A DNA stretch of 30,938 nt from Pseudomonadota bacterium (lineage in GTDB: Bacteria; Desulfobacterota; Syntrophia; Syntrophales; JADFWA01): the NCBI GenBank assembly GCA_030610915.1, contig JAUWQS010000002.1, positions 1-30,938 of the forward strand. Direction: 5' to 3'. The translations under genes and the position numbers were made by a program. Numbering within the stretch: the stretch's first letter is position 1; each line of letters starts with the position of its first letter. The notes below the pieces were generated by a model, which was given only the letters and a program-made list of their open reading frames with translations, was not told the origin of the DNA and searched no databases. Shown one piece after another: positions 16,223-25,566 of this stretch.

Positions 16223-18645
16223 GGAGATGGAGTGTGACTGTGAAAGATGAAAAGCAGGTATCAGTCAGCTATATCGGAGATCTAGCTCACACTCCGCCCG
16301 ATGATGTCCTTTTGGTAGAGGGTGATAAGGATTATGTGCGGGCGTGCCAAGAGCTATCACCGGGAGGGTCATCGGATGCCGGTCTGAAAGTGTGGGTGCG
16401 TTCAAAGAACCACTTTGCCTGGCTGCGAGATTTCGTCAAACAGATTGGTTGTCCCTCCAGTTTCGAGGAAAAGACGGCCCGCCTGGTATTGGCTGAACAG
16501 TGGAATGTGCGAGTGCCTGATTGGCTGACCGATGCAGATGTTCTCGAACAGAACCTGTTGGAGATAGAGGTTGATTCTGAGAAGGAACAAACGAGTTTCA
16601 CCAATCGTTTACTGATGCATCTCCTGGGCCCTGCATTTCAATCTGATATGCTCAATGCGACAGACCTCGTCGATGTGATCAAAGCGCTCGTTAGTGATGA
16701 CGCGAAAGCTGCATTCAAGCAATACCCTGTACTGCGCCGCTGCCTCGAAACCAAATGTGAAAAATGGGCCAAGGGGAGTAATAAAGCGTGGGTAAAAGAT
16801 ATCAGCAACCGGCTTTACAAAAATGCAGGCGAAATTTGGCAGTGCCTCAGCCTATGGGCCTGCCTGCACGGCTACCCCGAGAAGTTGCTGGAATATGTGC
16901 TTGCTCCAGAGCAGGTTCTATTTGTGCGGAAGGTACCCGATGAGGCAGTCTATGATTTACCCCTGGAGCCCACGGCCAGGGAACAGATACTAACCCAGGT
17001 CGAACTATTTTTCAAAGAAATAGGGAAACAAGTAACTTCAAGCGAGGAGTTTCAGAAAGTCGTGGGATGGACTTCCGGAAGGCTCTTTCAAGAATATGAT
17101 TTTGTTTCGGGAATTCTCAAGGGCACTCTGTTTTCTCCAACTAAAGAGGACGTTCAGAAGGTCCAGGCTAAGTTCAGGTTTTGTCCCGGGGTGACTGAAC
17201 ATAAACTAAATTCCCTTCACTACTGTGTAATGCCCAGCTGTCCAACCCTACTCGGGCCGGAAGAAGAATGGAGTAGCGCTGAGTGGATTCGCTGGACAAC
17301 GGAGGAATATGCCCCGTACCGAACCTGGCAGGTTCATAACGACCATTATGATGAAGAATTAGAGAAAACGGTGGCACGCTTTTCAAAATGGTTTATTAAG
17401 GAATATACGTCCATTCACAAAGATTCAAACCTCAGCCTGATACACTGCTTGAGAATTCTCTCGTCGAGCGGTTCGGAAGACAAATTATCGATCATCCTCC
17501 TTGTTGATTGCCTTCCTTTGACTTTTGTAGGCATCTTGGACGAGGCGCTTCGGAACGTCGGTTTTAGTCGGCATGATTTACACTATCGTTTTGCGGCACT
17601 GCCCACCACTACGGGACACAATAAATCCATTCTCCTGAGCGGAGAGTGGCAGAATGATGCAGTGAAATACGAGGCCATTCTCAAGGCGCGCGCAAAGGAT
17701 GACTGGAACAATAAACAGGTTGTATACCTGAACAGCCTGAAGGCAATGTCGGAGATCGCGGCTCCGCAGGAGGCTACCATCGTCCTTCTTAATTTCATAG
17801 ACGGAGATGAGTTGCTTCACTCTGACGTGGAATCAATAAACACATCGCATGAGGAGGAGTTGCGTCGTCTCTTTGCACGTATGGCGGAGTCTGTAAACAG
17901 GCTGTCGAAGGAGTGGGTCGGACCAAGCGAGCATTTGAGCGTTTATGTCGTAACGGATCACGGGGCCTGCCGTATTCTCGAAGAAGAAAAACGATCTTTC
18001 GATTCTAATGTTGTCAATAAGCTGTTTCCAGACGAGAAGCACCGCTTCGCAGCGGTAGACGAAAAACAAGTGGATGATATTCCTGACAACCTGTGGGCAT
18101 TGGGGCATAGGTTCAAGCAGCCCTTTGTCTCGGATGACAAAATATTCTTCTTACCCAAAGGTCACAATACCGTTCGCCAGTCCGGCAGAGCAAAGGGCTA
18201 CCTGCATGGGGGAGTGACCCCGGAAGAGGTTATCGTTCCGGCAGCTATATACAAACTAGTAACAGTTACCTGGAAAACACCTGCCGCACGTTTTCTTGAC
18301 CTGGATTTGGTAAAAGAAACTGGTAGGGCCAAATTCTATATCCAACGAGTTGTGAATCTGAAGGTTGAGATACAGAATCCGAACGATGTTGCCATCCGTA
18401 TTCTTCGAGCCAGTGTGACGTCCCCTGAAACTGACCTCAAGAGTTGTGAAGTTGCGGAAATACCGGCTGGAAGCGTGAACGTCCTTCAAATGAGTTGCTA
18501 TTTCGAGAAAACGGCTTTGGGGGAAAAGAGTCTGGAAATAGAGATCGCATATGAAGTATCCGGTGAACGACACACTCTTTTCCTCACGCTTGAATGTGAA
18601 TTCAAATCAGCCATGGCGGGCGGGTTCAGTTTGAGAGACCTTTGA
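16219..18645 (+). CDS. pglZ: PglZ-like alkaline-phosphatase-superfamily protein
   Basis: 808 aa when read from the ATG that overlaps the brxC stop (ATGA). A GTG at 16234 is an attractive alternative start because GAGGAG (16221-16226) is 7 nt upstream. PglZ-type motifs are LLVDCLP with Asp430 in the nucleophile region, FIDGDELLHSD around 528-538, TDHG (579-582) and HGGVTPEEVIVP from His663. The last ~130 residues are beta-rich, as in other PglZ proteins. PglZ is the defining BREX protein, structurally related to phosphatases with an unsettled catalytic role. Its stop overlaps the next ATG (TGATG). Confidence 0.85.
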   Translation: MRRWSVTVKDEKQVSVSYIGDLAHTPPDDVLLVEGDKDYVRACQELSPGGSSDAGLKVWVRSKNHFAWLRDFVKQIGCPSSFEEKTARLVLAEQWNVRVPDWLTDADVLEQNLLEIEVDSEKEQTSFTNRLLMHLLGPAFQSDMLNATDLVDVIKALVSDDAKAAFKQYPVLRRCLETKCEKWAKGSNKAWVKDISNRLYKNAGEIWQCLSLWACLHGYPEKLLEYVLAPEQVLFVRKVPDEAVYDLPLEPTAREQILTQVELFFKEIGKQVTSSEEFQKVVGWTSGRLFQEYDFVSGILKGTLFSPTKEDVQKVQAKFRFCPGVTEHKLNSLHYCVMPSCPTLLGPEEEWSSAEWIRWTTEEYAPYRTWQVHNDHYDEELEKTVARFSKWFIKEYTSIHKDSNLSLIHCLRILSSSGSEDKLSIILLVDCLPLTFVGILDEALRNVGFSRHDLHYRFAALPTTTGHNKSILLSGEWQNDAVKYEAILKARAKDDWNNKQVVYLNSLKAMSEIAAPQEATIVLLNFIDGDELLHSDVESINTSHEEELRRLFARMAESVNRLSKEWVGPSEHLSVYVVTDHGACRILEEEKRSFDSNVVNKLFPDEKHRFAAVDEKQVDDIPDNLWALGHRFKQPFVSDDKIFFLPKGHNTVRQSGRAKGYLHGGVTPEEVIVPAAIYKLVTVTWKTPAARFLDLDLVKETGRAKFYIQRVVNLKVEIQNPNDVAIRILRASVTSPETDLKSCEVAEIPAGSVNVLQMSCYFEKTALGEKSLEIEIAYEVSGERHTLFLTLECEFKSAMAGGFSLRDL

Positions 18646-20648
18646 TGGAGGCAAGAAGAAACATGAAATCATTTGAATCTAAAGCAAGAGACTTTTACGG
18701 CGAGGTCGTTATCAATAAAGGGCTCATGGGAAAGGCCGGATTCGGCGCTCGAGCGATTCCCGTCTACGTTGGCGAGTGGATCGTCAGCCAGTTCATGGAC
18801 GGAGATGAACTTACGGACGACGGCAGAACCGAAATTGTGAATACGATCTCAAAATACTTACCGCAAAAAGCGGACAAGAATATGATCCTAAATCGCCTTA
18901 TGGAGCAAGAAGAGGTACGCATTCTGGATGACTTTCGGGTCAACGTGAACCTGGAGCGTCACACGCACGATCTAAGCATTCCGCTGCTGGATGTCAGCAA
19001 TGGGATGGTGCAAAAGGATATTATTGACAACAACCCCATGCTCCTAAAAACGGGCATGTGGGGTCTAGGAACATTGCGGTACGTGCCCCCTGACGGCGAG
19101 GACGTGAAGAAAGGCCAAATATGGATGGTCGAATTCAAAGCGTTCCAAACCCCAGGGGTTGACTTAGACTATTTCCGGGATTCACGTAAACACTTCGATA
19201 TAGACGAGTGGATAGATCTCCTGGTATCGAGTTGTCAATTCAATCCCGACGTTCATCGATTGTCGCAGAAACTCTTGCTCCTCAGCAGAATAATCCCTTT
19301 GGTCGAGCCGAGGGTGAATATTACAGAACTGGCACCAAAAGGTACTGGGAAGTCGTTCGTGTTCGATAATATTAGCCGATACGCAGCCGTGATACCAGGT
19401 GGGAAACTCTCGGCACCCGCTTTGTTTTTCAACAGTAATACGAAGCAAATCGGTCTCATTCCACGCTATGATGTTGTTGTAATCGATGAAATCCAAAAGA
19501 TTCATACCGATGCGTCCGGAGAGGCCATAGCGGCCCTCAAAATGTATCTTGAAAGCGGCAGATATCGTAGAGCAACGGGAGACCTGGGAACATCAGAGTC
19601 AGGCTTTGTGATGCTCGGTAATATCACTCTAGGTAATAACCGATTGCCGCTGTATGAAAGCGACGGGATATTTAAGGAACTGCCGGCCGACCTTCAAGAA
19701 TCGGCCTTCATAGATCGAATTCACGGCCTGATTGAAGGGTGGTTCATGCCGCGTGTGTCCAGGAACACGCCCTCAATAACGCTTGGATTCAAGGGAGATT
19801 TCTTTAGCGAAGTGTTGCATGAGCTGCGTGTCGACCTGCGGTACGCGGACTATGTATCGCAAAGCTTGCACCTGCCGCAATGTGACGATATGCGCGACAA
19901 CAAAGCTATCGCTCGTTTGACCGAAGGATATCTGAAGCTACTTTTCCCCGACCTTGAACTAAGCGAAGAAGAATTCATTTCATACTGTGTGAATCCTGCG
20001 GTTCGGATGCGACAGCAAATTCGGGATGAATTGTCAAAAATCGACCGAGAGTATAAGTGGATAACAATCAAGAGCGGGAGCCCTGACGAATTTCAGCTAT
20101 CTCATGCGGATGAACGGCCGAATCCCGAACAAGAAGCACAGAAGATTGATCCCTTGTCACCAGATCGAAGTCCCGAAGAAAAGACTCTGGACCTGGTTGA
20201 AGGGCAGAGGGGAATCTCATATGAAAAACTTTTTCTTCCTTATCTCAAGGGTGCAAAATCAATCAAAATATGTGATCCATACATTCGGTTGCAGTATCAA
20301 ATCTACAATCTTATGTCTTTCTGCGAGATACTGGACCCATCGGAAGGGACATTGAAACTCGACCTTGTGACGGCATGTGATTCTTACCTGGAAACTGAGC
20401 TGAAAGACAAGCTCAATGAATTAAAAAAGGGACTAAGCCGGGATCATATCGAGTTTGATTACGCTTTAAAGGACAACCTCCATGATCGATGGATAGAAAC
20501 AGACACAGGGTGGAGAATAATCTTGGGCCGCGGCCTGGATATTTTCCAGAAACCGGATGACAAATTTACCCTGGGCTTTATGGATCAAACGAAACGCAAA
20601 TGCAAGGCAACAACCGTCACATATACACGAGTAAAAACAGCGCTGTGA
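18645..20648 (+). CDS. brxL: BrxL-like AAA+ protein with a C-terminal MIT_C domain
   Basis: 667 aa from ATG 18645, which overlaps the pglZ stop. A second ATG at 18663 behind GGAGG (18647-18651) is also plausible. The BrxL core is clear: VVINKG and IPVYVGEWIV near the N-terminus, Walker A APKGTGKSFVF (Gly233-Ser237), Walker B VVVIDEIQKIH, and sensor segments FVMLGNITLG and ESAFIDRIHGLIEGW. From ~523 onward the Lon-type S16 protease domain is replaced by a sequence closely following the MITD1 C-terminal (MIT_C, PLD-like) domain: GISYEKLFLPYLKG, CDPYIRLQYQIYNL, HDRWIETDTGWRIILGRGLD, LGFMDQTKRKCKATTV. BrxL in other BREX types is a DNA-binding AAA ring. MIT_C may bind phosphoinositide-like or nucleic-acid ligands. 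Confidence 0.8.
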   Translation: MEARRNMKSFESKARDFYGEVVINKGLMGKAGFGARAIPVYVGEWIVSQFMDGDELTDDGRTEIVNTISKYLPQKADKNMILNRLMEQEEVRILDDFRVNVNLERHTHDLSIPLLDVSNGMVQKDIIDNNPMLLKTGMWGLGTLRYVPPDGEDVKKGQIWMVEFKAFQTPGVDLDYFRDSRKHFDIDEWIDLLVSSCQFNPDVHRLSQKLLLLSRIIPLVEPRVNITELAPKGTGKSFVFDNISRYAAVIPGGKLSAPALFFNSNTKQIGLIPRYDVVVIDEIQKIHTDASGEAIAALKMYLESGRYRRATGDLGTSESGFVMLGNITLGNNRLPLYESDGIFKELPADLQESAFIDRIHGLIEGWFMPRVSRNTPSITLGFKGDFFSEVLHELRVDLRYADYVSQSLHLPQCDDMRDNKAIARLTEGYLKLLFPDLELSEEEFISYCVNPAVRMRQQIRDELSKIDREYKWITIKSGSPDEFQLSHADERPNPEQEAQKIDPLSPDRSPEEKTLDLVEGQRGISYEKLFLPYLKGAKSIKICDPYIRLQYQIYNLMSFCEILDPSEGTLKLDLVTACDSYLETELKDKLNELKKGLSRDHIEFDYALKDNLHDRWIETDTGWRIILGRGLDIFQKPDDKFTLGFMDQTKRKCKATTVTYTRVKTAL

Positions 20649-20734
20649 TGAATTGTCGCTGCATACAGCTAATTGAATGGTAGTTGGAAACCCAACCGGA
20701 ATTCCTCAAGCAGCTAATAGTGTTCACCCAAAAC

Positions 20735-20988
20735 AAATAGGGACAGCGCGACAGTTTGGGTCGCTGTATGTAAGTTTTTGGCATGCCACGAATATCAAGA
20801 GCTGTAGCAACGGACTTTCCTCATTGTCCTATTTGAAGGGAAAATTATCAGAAATGTGTTTCTGAAGACAAAGATGGTTTAAGGCAAGGCCTGGGGTGTC
20901 CTGGAGATTACACTCAAAAGAACTCTTCTTCAGATGCCGGTATATTATCCCACAAGTAAGAAGCAATAAATGGGCGCTGTGCCTATTT
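20735..20988 (+). mobile_element. RAYT-derived MITE copy M1 (254 bp)
   Basis: The terminal inverted repeats are AAATAGGGACAGCGC (20735-20749) and GCGCTGTGCCTATTT (20974-20988), 14 of 15 bases matching. ATG 20783 opens an eroded MPRISRAVA frame, the recognisable beginning of a REP-associated tyrosine transposase (Y1/IS200-like). The rest of the transposase is deleted. It is non-autonomous and lies between the BREX-like operon and the PHP-AlbA_2 fusion. The gap 20649-21033 otherwise contains only a weak 5-bp hairpin near 20682-20696. Confidence 0.75.
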
Positions 20989-21033
20989 GCGTTCGAGAGA
21001 AAAAACGTGAAATAGATCAAAACGGAGTGTTTC

Positions 21034-23217
21034 ATGATAAAAAACAAAATTAACAATGAACTGGAACAGCCGCTAGAAAAACCTTTCAAAGCAGACTTGC
21101 ATGTTCATACACCTGCGTCCCGGGATTTTCATTTAAAAAAAACCGATAAGATTGAGGAGGAATATTTAGCTATTCTAAAGATGGCAAAAAGACAGAAAGT
21201 TTCGATTCTTGGGATAACAGATCATTGCTCGATTGATGGGTATATAAAATTTCTTAGAATAAAACAAGGACTGGATAGTGAACTTCATGCAGATGTTCCG
21301 CCGGAACAAAAGAAATCAATCGAGAAAAAAATAAAACTCTTTGAAAATATTTTTATCATCCCTGGCGTTGAATTAAAAACGCGAGACGGGGTAGAATATA
21401 TAATCCTGTTCGACCCAGATAATCCAGTAAAGCGGATTCAGTCCTTCATAAGTAATCTTGATTTTGATATGTCGCATGATATTGTGGAAACACCAAGTAC
21501 CGATTTAACTAAGAGAGCAAAGAAATTCGGCTGCATAAACATAGCTGCACATGTCGACAGCGACAAAGGAGTATATAATACCACCATCAGTAACCCGACA
21601 ATGAGGATGTCTTTGTTCAAAGATCCAAGCTTAGATGGAATGCATTTTAATAGCTCAGTGACTCGCGATAAGATTGAATCCTATTTACAAGACCCGCACT
21701 ACCGACGAGAAGATACTCTTACTTTCATCAAGTGTTCTGACTTTCACAATAGACCAGGGGAAAAGGTAGGTAAAGAAGCAGCATATTTCAAACTTAGCAA
21801 GCGTAATTTTCCCGAGTTAGTAAAGGCATTCCAAAACCCTATTGAAAGAGTCAGTAGTCCTGCGACATTTGATATCAACAGAATCCTAGATACATTGCTT
21901 TCGAAAGAGAATAAACTGTGCATCGAAAGTCTTGGTAACAGTACTAAAACCCAGTTCTTACAGTATGCCAGCGCTTATTCGAATAGTGACGGTGGCTATA
22001 TCCTAATTGGCATCTCGGACAAAAAGAATATCAAAGGAATAGAAGAAACCAATATTCCCTCTGTACTGAAATGTTTAGCGAAGTTCTTAATGAACGAATT
22101 GGATCCTCGCCTTTTTCCTCTTCCTGATGTGACTCCATATACCTACGGACAAAAAATTATTTTGAGTATATTCTTTCCTCGATATGATAATTCTATTGTA
22201 CTAGTGAAGTCTGAACACAGCGCATATGAATTAAGACAAAATAGGCCAGTAGTAGCATCTTCAGCGGCAATAATGAATATAGTGATACAGAAAGTTAGAT
22301 TGGAATGCTTGACTCATCTCGAGAGTAACCGCAGTTTAAAAGAAAAACTAGTGTCCGATATAAAGGGAATTGAAGATAGTCTTATTATTTACCCACTTTT
22401 TAAGAAAGTCGTTATGGATGGACGTTCACTTCTGTATTTTGATCACAATCCTTCCATAGTGCCTCCTTCAGATCTAACCGCGGGATTCAAGAGGAAGACT
22501 TCACAATATCCGAATGGAAATCCCACGGGTACTACACTCATACTTGAGCAGACAAAACCGAGGTATGAGGATATAATTCTAAGATACAGTGCTGCTACAT
22601 ATCGGGGTAAGAATATATCAGGTACCAAAGAAGAAAACAGCTTTGAAAAGGGTTGTATGGTTCTATATGGCGGTGCTGTTCATGTCCTCAACCATTCAGT
22701 AAGAAGAGTAATACCTACCCTGGAAGTAGGGGAGTTTGCCATCATCGTCAAAGTAAGATCCTCTCTACAGAAGACTTGGCCCACAGAATATATCATGGCA
22801 TTTCTAAAATCCTCACCTTTTCTCTGGTATGCTTGGGAGAAATATAGAGAGTTTAATCTCGTCAAAAGGCAAACATTCCTTGACCTAAGAATTCCATCTG
22901 TTGACAAAGGAACACGATTCCGAATAGCCACCTTAGTACGAGACCTGTGTGAATACGAGAAAAGTTATCTTAGGGCAGCTAATACAATTGAAAAAGAACA
23001 ATCAAAAAGGATAAGTAAAGAACAGAAAAAAGAGCTGCATGAGAAAATAGGTAACTTGACCAATAGCTGCAACAGTAAAATCGCTGAGACTTCTTCGAAA
23101 ATTGACAAGCTCCTTTATGAAAAACTGAATATTAACGAAGAAGAACAAGAAATAATTAAAGACACTCTCGAAAGACAAGATCTATATGTCACGGGGAGTA
23201 GCACTAGGAAACAGTAG
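21034..23217 (+). CDS. PHP - AlbA_2 - specificity-subunit-like fusion protein
   Basis: 727 aa; ATG 21034 with GGAGTG 7 nt upstream. Residues ~18-260 are a PHP domain with ligands visible: DLHVHTP (His23, His25), ITDHCSIDGY (Asp63, His64), IPGVEL, AAHVDSD and CSDFHN. Residues ~285-400 resemble a divergent AlbA_2 domain (LCIESLGNSTKT, then ASAYSNSDGGYILIGISD), with the canonical EFK altered. The C-terminal ~300 residues look like a restriction-specificity or type IIG recognition domain: GAVHVLNHSVRRVIP, KTWPTEYIMAFLKSSPFLWY, LRIPSV, a Lys/Glu-rich helix, and IDKLLYEKLNINEEEQEII. No methyltransferase motifs are present. It is probably a DNA-targeted metal-dependent hydrolase. The DNA is visibly AT-richer than the BREX genes, suggesting separate acquisition. 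Confidence 0.65.
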   Translation: MIKNKINNELEQPLEKPFKADLHVHTPASRDFHLKKTDKIEEEYLAILKMAKRQKVSILGITDHCSIDGYIKFLRIKQGLDSELHADVPPEQKKSIEKKIKLFENIFIIPGVELKTRDGVEYIILFDPDNPVKRIQSFISNLDFDMSHDIVETPSTDLTKRAKKFGCINIAAHVDSDKGVYNTTISNPTMRMSLFKDPSLDGMHFNSSVTRDKIESYLQDPHYRREDTLTFIKCSDFHNRPGEKVGKEAAYFKLSKRNFPELVKAFQNPIERVSSPATFDINRILDTLLSKENKLCIESLGNSTKTQFLQYASAYSNSDGGYILIGISDKKNIKGIEETNIPSVLKCLAKFLMNELDPRLFPLPDVTPYTYGQKIILSIFFPRYDNSIVLVKSEHSAYELRQNRPVVASSAAIMNIVIQKVRLECLTHLESNRSLKEKLVSDIKGIEDSLIIYPLFKKVVMDGRSLLYFDHNPSIVPPSDLTAGFKRKTSQYPNGNPTGTTLILEQTKPRYEDIILRYSAATYRGKNISGTKEENSFEKGCMVLYGGAVHVLNHSVRRVIPTLEVGEFAIIVKVRSSLQKTWPTEYIMAFLKSSPFLWYAWEKYREFNLVKRQTFLDLRIPSVDKGTRFRIATLVRDLCEYEKSYLRAANTIEKEQSKRISKEQKKELHEKIGNLTNSCNSKIAETSSKIDKLLYEKLNINEEEQEIIKDTLERQDLYVTGSSTRKQ

Positions 23218-23333
23218 GACGGAACGATACCCCATAGCAGCATTTGTTCTTTTGGATCAATACTCCATTGGAAATGTGGAGGGCAAGAGTTGTTTTCACA
23301 AAGAAATTAAGAAACTATTTTTTGAACAGGAAA

Positions 23334-23597
23334 AAATAGGGACAGCGTCTATTATTATCGACAGATTGAGTCGCTGTATGTAAGCTTTTGGCATGCCACG
23401 TATATCAAGAGTTATAGCAATAGGTTTTCCTCATCATCCTAACTTAGAGGGAAAATTATAGGAATGTGTTTCTGAAGACAAAGATGGCTTAAGGCAACCT
23501 CTGGGGTGTCCTAGGGATTGCACTGGAAGAAATTTCTTGAAGATATGGGTATATTGTCCCAAAAGTAAGAATCAATAAATGGGCGCTGTCTCTATTT
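23334..23597 (+). mobile_element. RAYT-derived MITE copy M2 (264 bp)
   Basis: The ends are AAATAGGGACAGCG (23334-23347) and GGCGCTGTCTCTATTT (to 23597). ATG 23393 reads MPRISRVIAIGFPHHPN, the best preserved transposase start of the four copies. Downstream the frame is broken but still echoes NVFLKTKM and a final RYGYIV segment. It follows the PHP-AlbA_2 gene by ~115 nt. The stretch 23218-23333 holds no gene I can support. Confidence 0.8.
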
Positions 23598-23666
23598 ACC
23601 CGCATATTTAGCCTATCGGTCGGCGGGTAAGCTACAGTATGATGAGGCTCGTGCCAAAGTCACTTC

Positions 23667-23728
23667 GCCTAACTTCGGGTTTGCGGTTTCGCTTCGCTAC
23701 CGCTTCGCAAACCTGAGTCCCGTTATAT
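23667..23728 (+). other. attC-like recombination site 1
   Basis: The 5' box GCCTAAC (23667-23673) fits the attC R'' consensus RYYYAAC, and the 3' box GTTATAT (23722-23728) keeps the conserved GTT of R'. Between them are imperfect inverted arms (CGGGTTTGCG against CGCAAACCTG) and a second inner stem GCGGT/ACCGC. Size, polarity and imperfect pairing fit integron attC. No integrase is in the window, so this is a structural call. Confidence 0.45.
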
Positions 23729-23781
23729 GAAATTGCTCCCCTGCGGAGCATAGCAACTAATACTTTAACGGAGGTTCTAAA

Positions 23782-25566
23782 GTGAGTGTTTACATTTCCA
23801 GAGTTCAGATAAAATACTTCAGGAATTTCTACGAATTCGATGTTTGTCTTTCTGAGAAAGCAGTGATTGTTGGTGAAAATAAAGTAGGAAAAACTAACTT
23901 TATACACGCACTTAGATTGATTCTTGATCCTGATCTTCCAGATTCTGCCCGACAGCTTAAAGAAGAAGATTTTTGGGATGGCCTAGAATCTCCTATGGAA
24001 AATGGTACTGAGATTAGTATTTCTATCGATCTCCAGGGTTTTGATGCGAATGAATCACTTCTAGCCATTCTCTCAGACTACTTGATTAAAGATGAAGAAA
24101 CTCCCACAGCACGTATTACTTATAAGTATGCGCCCCTACCTAGTTTAAGTGATAATAAGCAAGAAACTAAATATGACTTTATAGTCTATGGTGGTGATGA
24201 TCAGGCGAATACCTTTAGTTATCAGCAGCGGAAATGGATTCCACTCCAAGTGCTCCCTGCACTGAGGAATGCCGAGGCAGATTTGGAGAGTTGGCGAAGG
24301 TCACCACTCCGTCCCCTGATTGATCGCTTGGAGGTTACAAAGCAAGACCTTGAATCGGCTGCAAATAAGATCGACGATGCAACAAATGAGATGCTCGAAG
24401 TGGATGAAATATGTTCGCTTAGCCTAGACATTGAACAACGCTTGAAGGAAATGATTGGTGAATTTCATTCTGTTTCTCCATCGCTTGGGGTAGCATCAAC
24501 TGACGCACTCCGACTATTAAGATCACTTAGGTTATTTGTAGATGGAGAACGCCGACGAGCAATTGGCGATACCAGCCTTGGGATTTGCAACGTGCTATAT
24601 CTCACATTACTCGTTCTTGAATTGGAACGCAAAGAAGCCGCTGGGGAACGTGCATCAACCATACTTGCAATTGAAGAACCAGAGGCCCATCTTCACCCAC
24701 ATTTACAGCGGCTAGTTTATCACGATTTCCTAAGACGTAAATCTTCTGTGCTTCTCACGACACATTCACCTCAAATTGTGAGCGTTTCCCCAATCCGGTT
24801 CCTAGTTTTTTTTAGAGATTATGGAAGTCAAAAGGGATCAAAAGCCACTTCCACAGCCAAAGTGGACTTTACTAAAGAGCAAGTTCAGGATTTGGAACGT
24901 TACCTGGATGCTACACGTGGGGAGATACTATTTGCGCGAGGAGTTATATTAGTTGAAGGATACGCTGAACTGTACATCATTCCTGCATTTGCAGATGCTC
25001 TTGAGATTCCGCTTGATCAAAGAGGCATCTCTGTATGTAGTGTCCATGGAACAGACTTTGCACCATACGCCAGGTTACTTGGAAAGCAGGCCCTAAACGT
25101 TCCGTTTGTCGTTATTACAGATGGTGACCCTTATCTCAAGGAGGGTGAGACTCTTTATCGTGGATATGAGAGGAGCATTAAACTCGTGAAATTAGAAAAA
25201 CCTGATATTGTTCCGGACCTCACCGAATTGTTCAAAAGTCGAAACTGGCATAAACTCAATGGGAGTTTATGCAAATTAGGAATATACGTAGGCAAACATG
25301 GTTTGGAAATTGATCTAGCCATTTCCGGAAATAATGAGGAAATGGTGACTGCTCTTAAAGAGCTAGGAGCTGGCCAGACTCGTCAAAGTAAGTTCAAAGC
25401 TGCCTTGTTCAATAATGAAAATTCAGAAATTCTAAGAATAATCGAAGCTTATGGTAAAGGTCGATATGCGCAACGTCTGGCCCCTAAGCTAAAAAGGACA
25501 AAGATTCCCGAATACATCAAAGGAGCAATCGACTATATAGTCAGCTTACTAGAGAGTGAGAATTAA
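23782..25566 (+). CDS. gajA: Gabija protein GajA (OLD-family ATPase/TOPRIM nuclease)
   Basis: 594 aa from GTG 23782, chosen because GGAGG (23770-23774) is 7 nt upstream. The ABC-type ATPase has Walker A GENKVGKT (31-38), Walker B LAIEEPEAHLHPH and the His-switch LLTTHSPQIV. The C-terminal TOPRIM domain has LVEGYAE (Glu392) and ITDGDP (Asp447, Asp449). GajA is a nucleotide-sensing DNA-nicking endonuclease that is activated when nucleotides are depleted during phage replication. Its TAA overlaps the next ATG by one base (TAATG), the usual GajA-GajB coupling. A small hairpin, TGCTCC...GGAGCA (23734-23750), precedes the gene. Complete, with all key motifs present. Confidence 0.9.
   Translation: MSVYISRVQIKYFRNFYEFDVCLSEKAVIVGENKVGKTNFIHALRLILDPDLPDSARQLKEEDFWDGLESPMENGTEISISIDLQGFDANESLLAILSDYLIKDEETPTARITYKYAPLPSLSDNKQETKYDFIVYGGDDQANTFSYQQRKWIPLQVLPALRNAEADLESWRRSPLRPLIDRLEVTKQDLESAANKIDDATNEMLEVDEICSLSLDIEQRLKEMIGEFHSVSPSLGVASTDALRLLRSLRLFVDGERRRAIGDTSLGICNVLYLTLLVLELERKEAAGERASTILAIEEPEAHLHPHLQRLVYHDFLRRKSSVLLTTHSPQIVSVSPIRFLVFFRDYGSQKGSKATSTAKVDFTKEQVQDLERYLDATRGEILFARGVILVEGYAELYIIPAFADALEIPLDQRGISVCSVHGTDFAPYARLLGKQALNVPFVVITDGDPYLKEGETLYRGYERSIKLVKLEKPDIVPDLTELFKSRNWHKLNGSLCKLGIYVGKHGLEIDLAISGNNEEMVTALKELGAGQTRQSKFKAALFNNENSEILRIIEAYGKGRYAQRLAPKLKRTKIPEYIKGAIDYIVSLLESEN

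Noticed and set aside
18642..18644. TTG start for the BrxL-like gene
   Set aside because: ATG follows immediately at 18645, and another ATG at 18663 has a better ribosome site.
20829..21089. - strand ORFs running through the MITEs (also near 27767-28021)
   Set aside because: They recur because the MITE sequence recurs; no ribosome site and no protein motif.
23596..23630. Inverted repeat TTACCCGC...GCGGGTAA next to MITE M2
   Set aside because: It lacks attC boxes and a T-tract and overlaps the MITE end by two bases; recorded but not strong enough for a site call.
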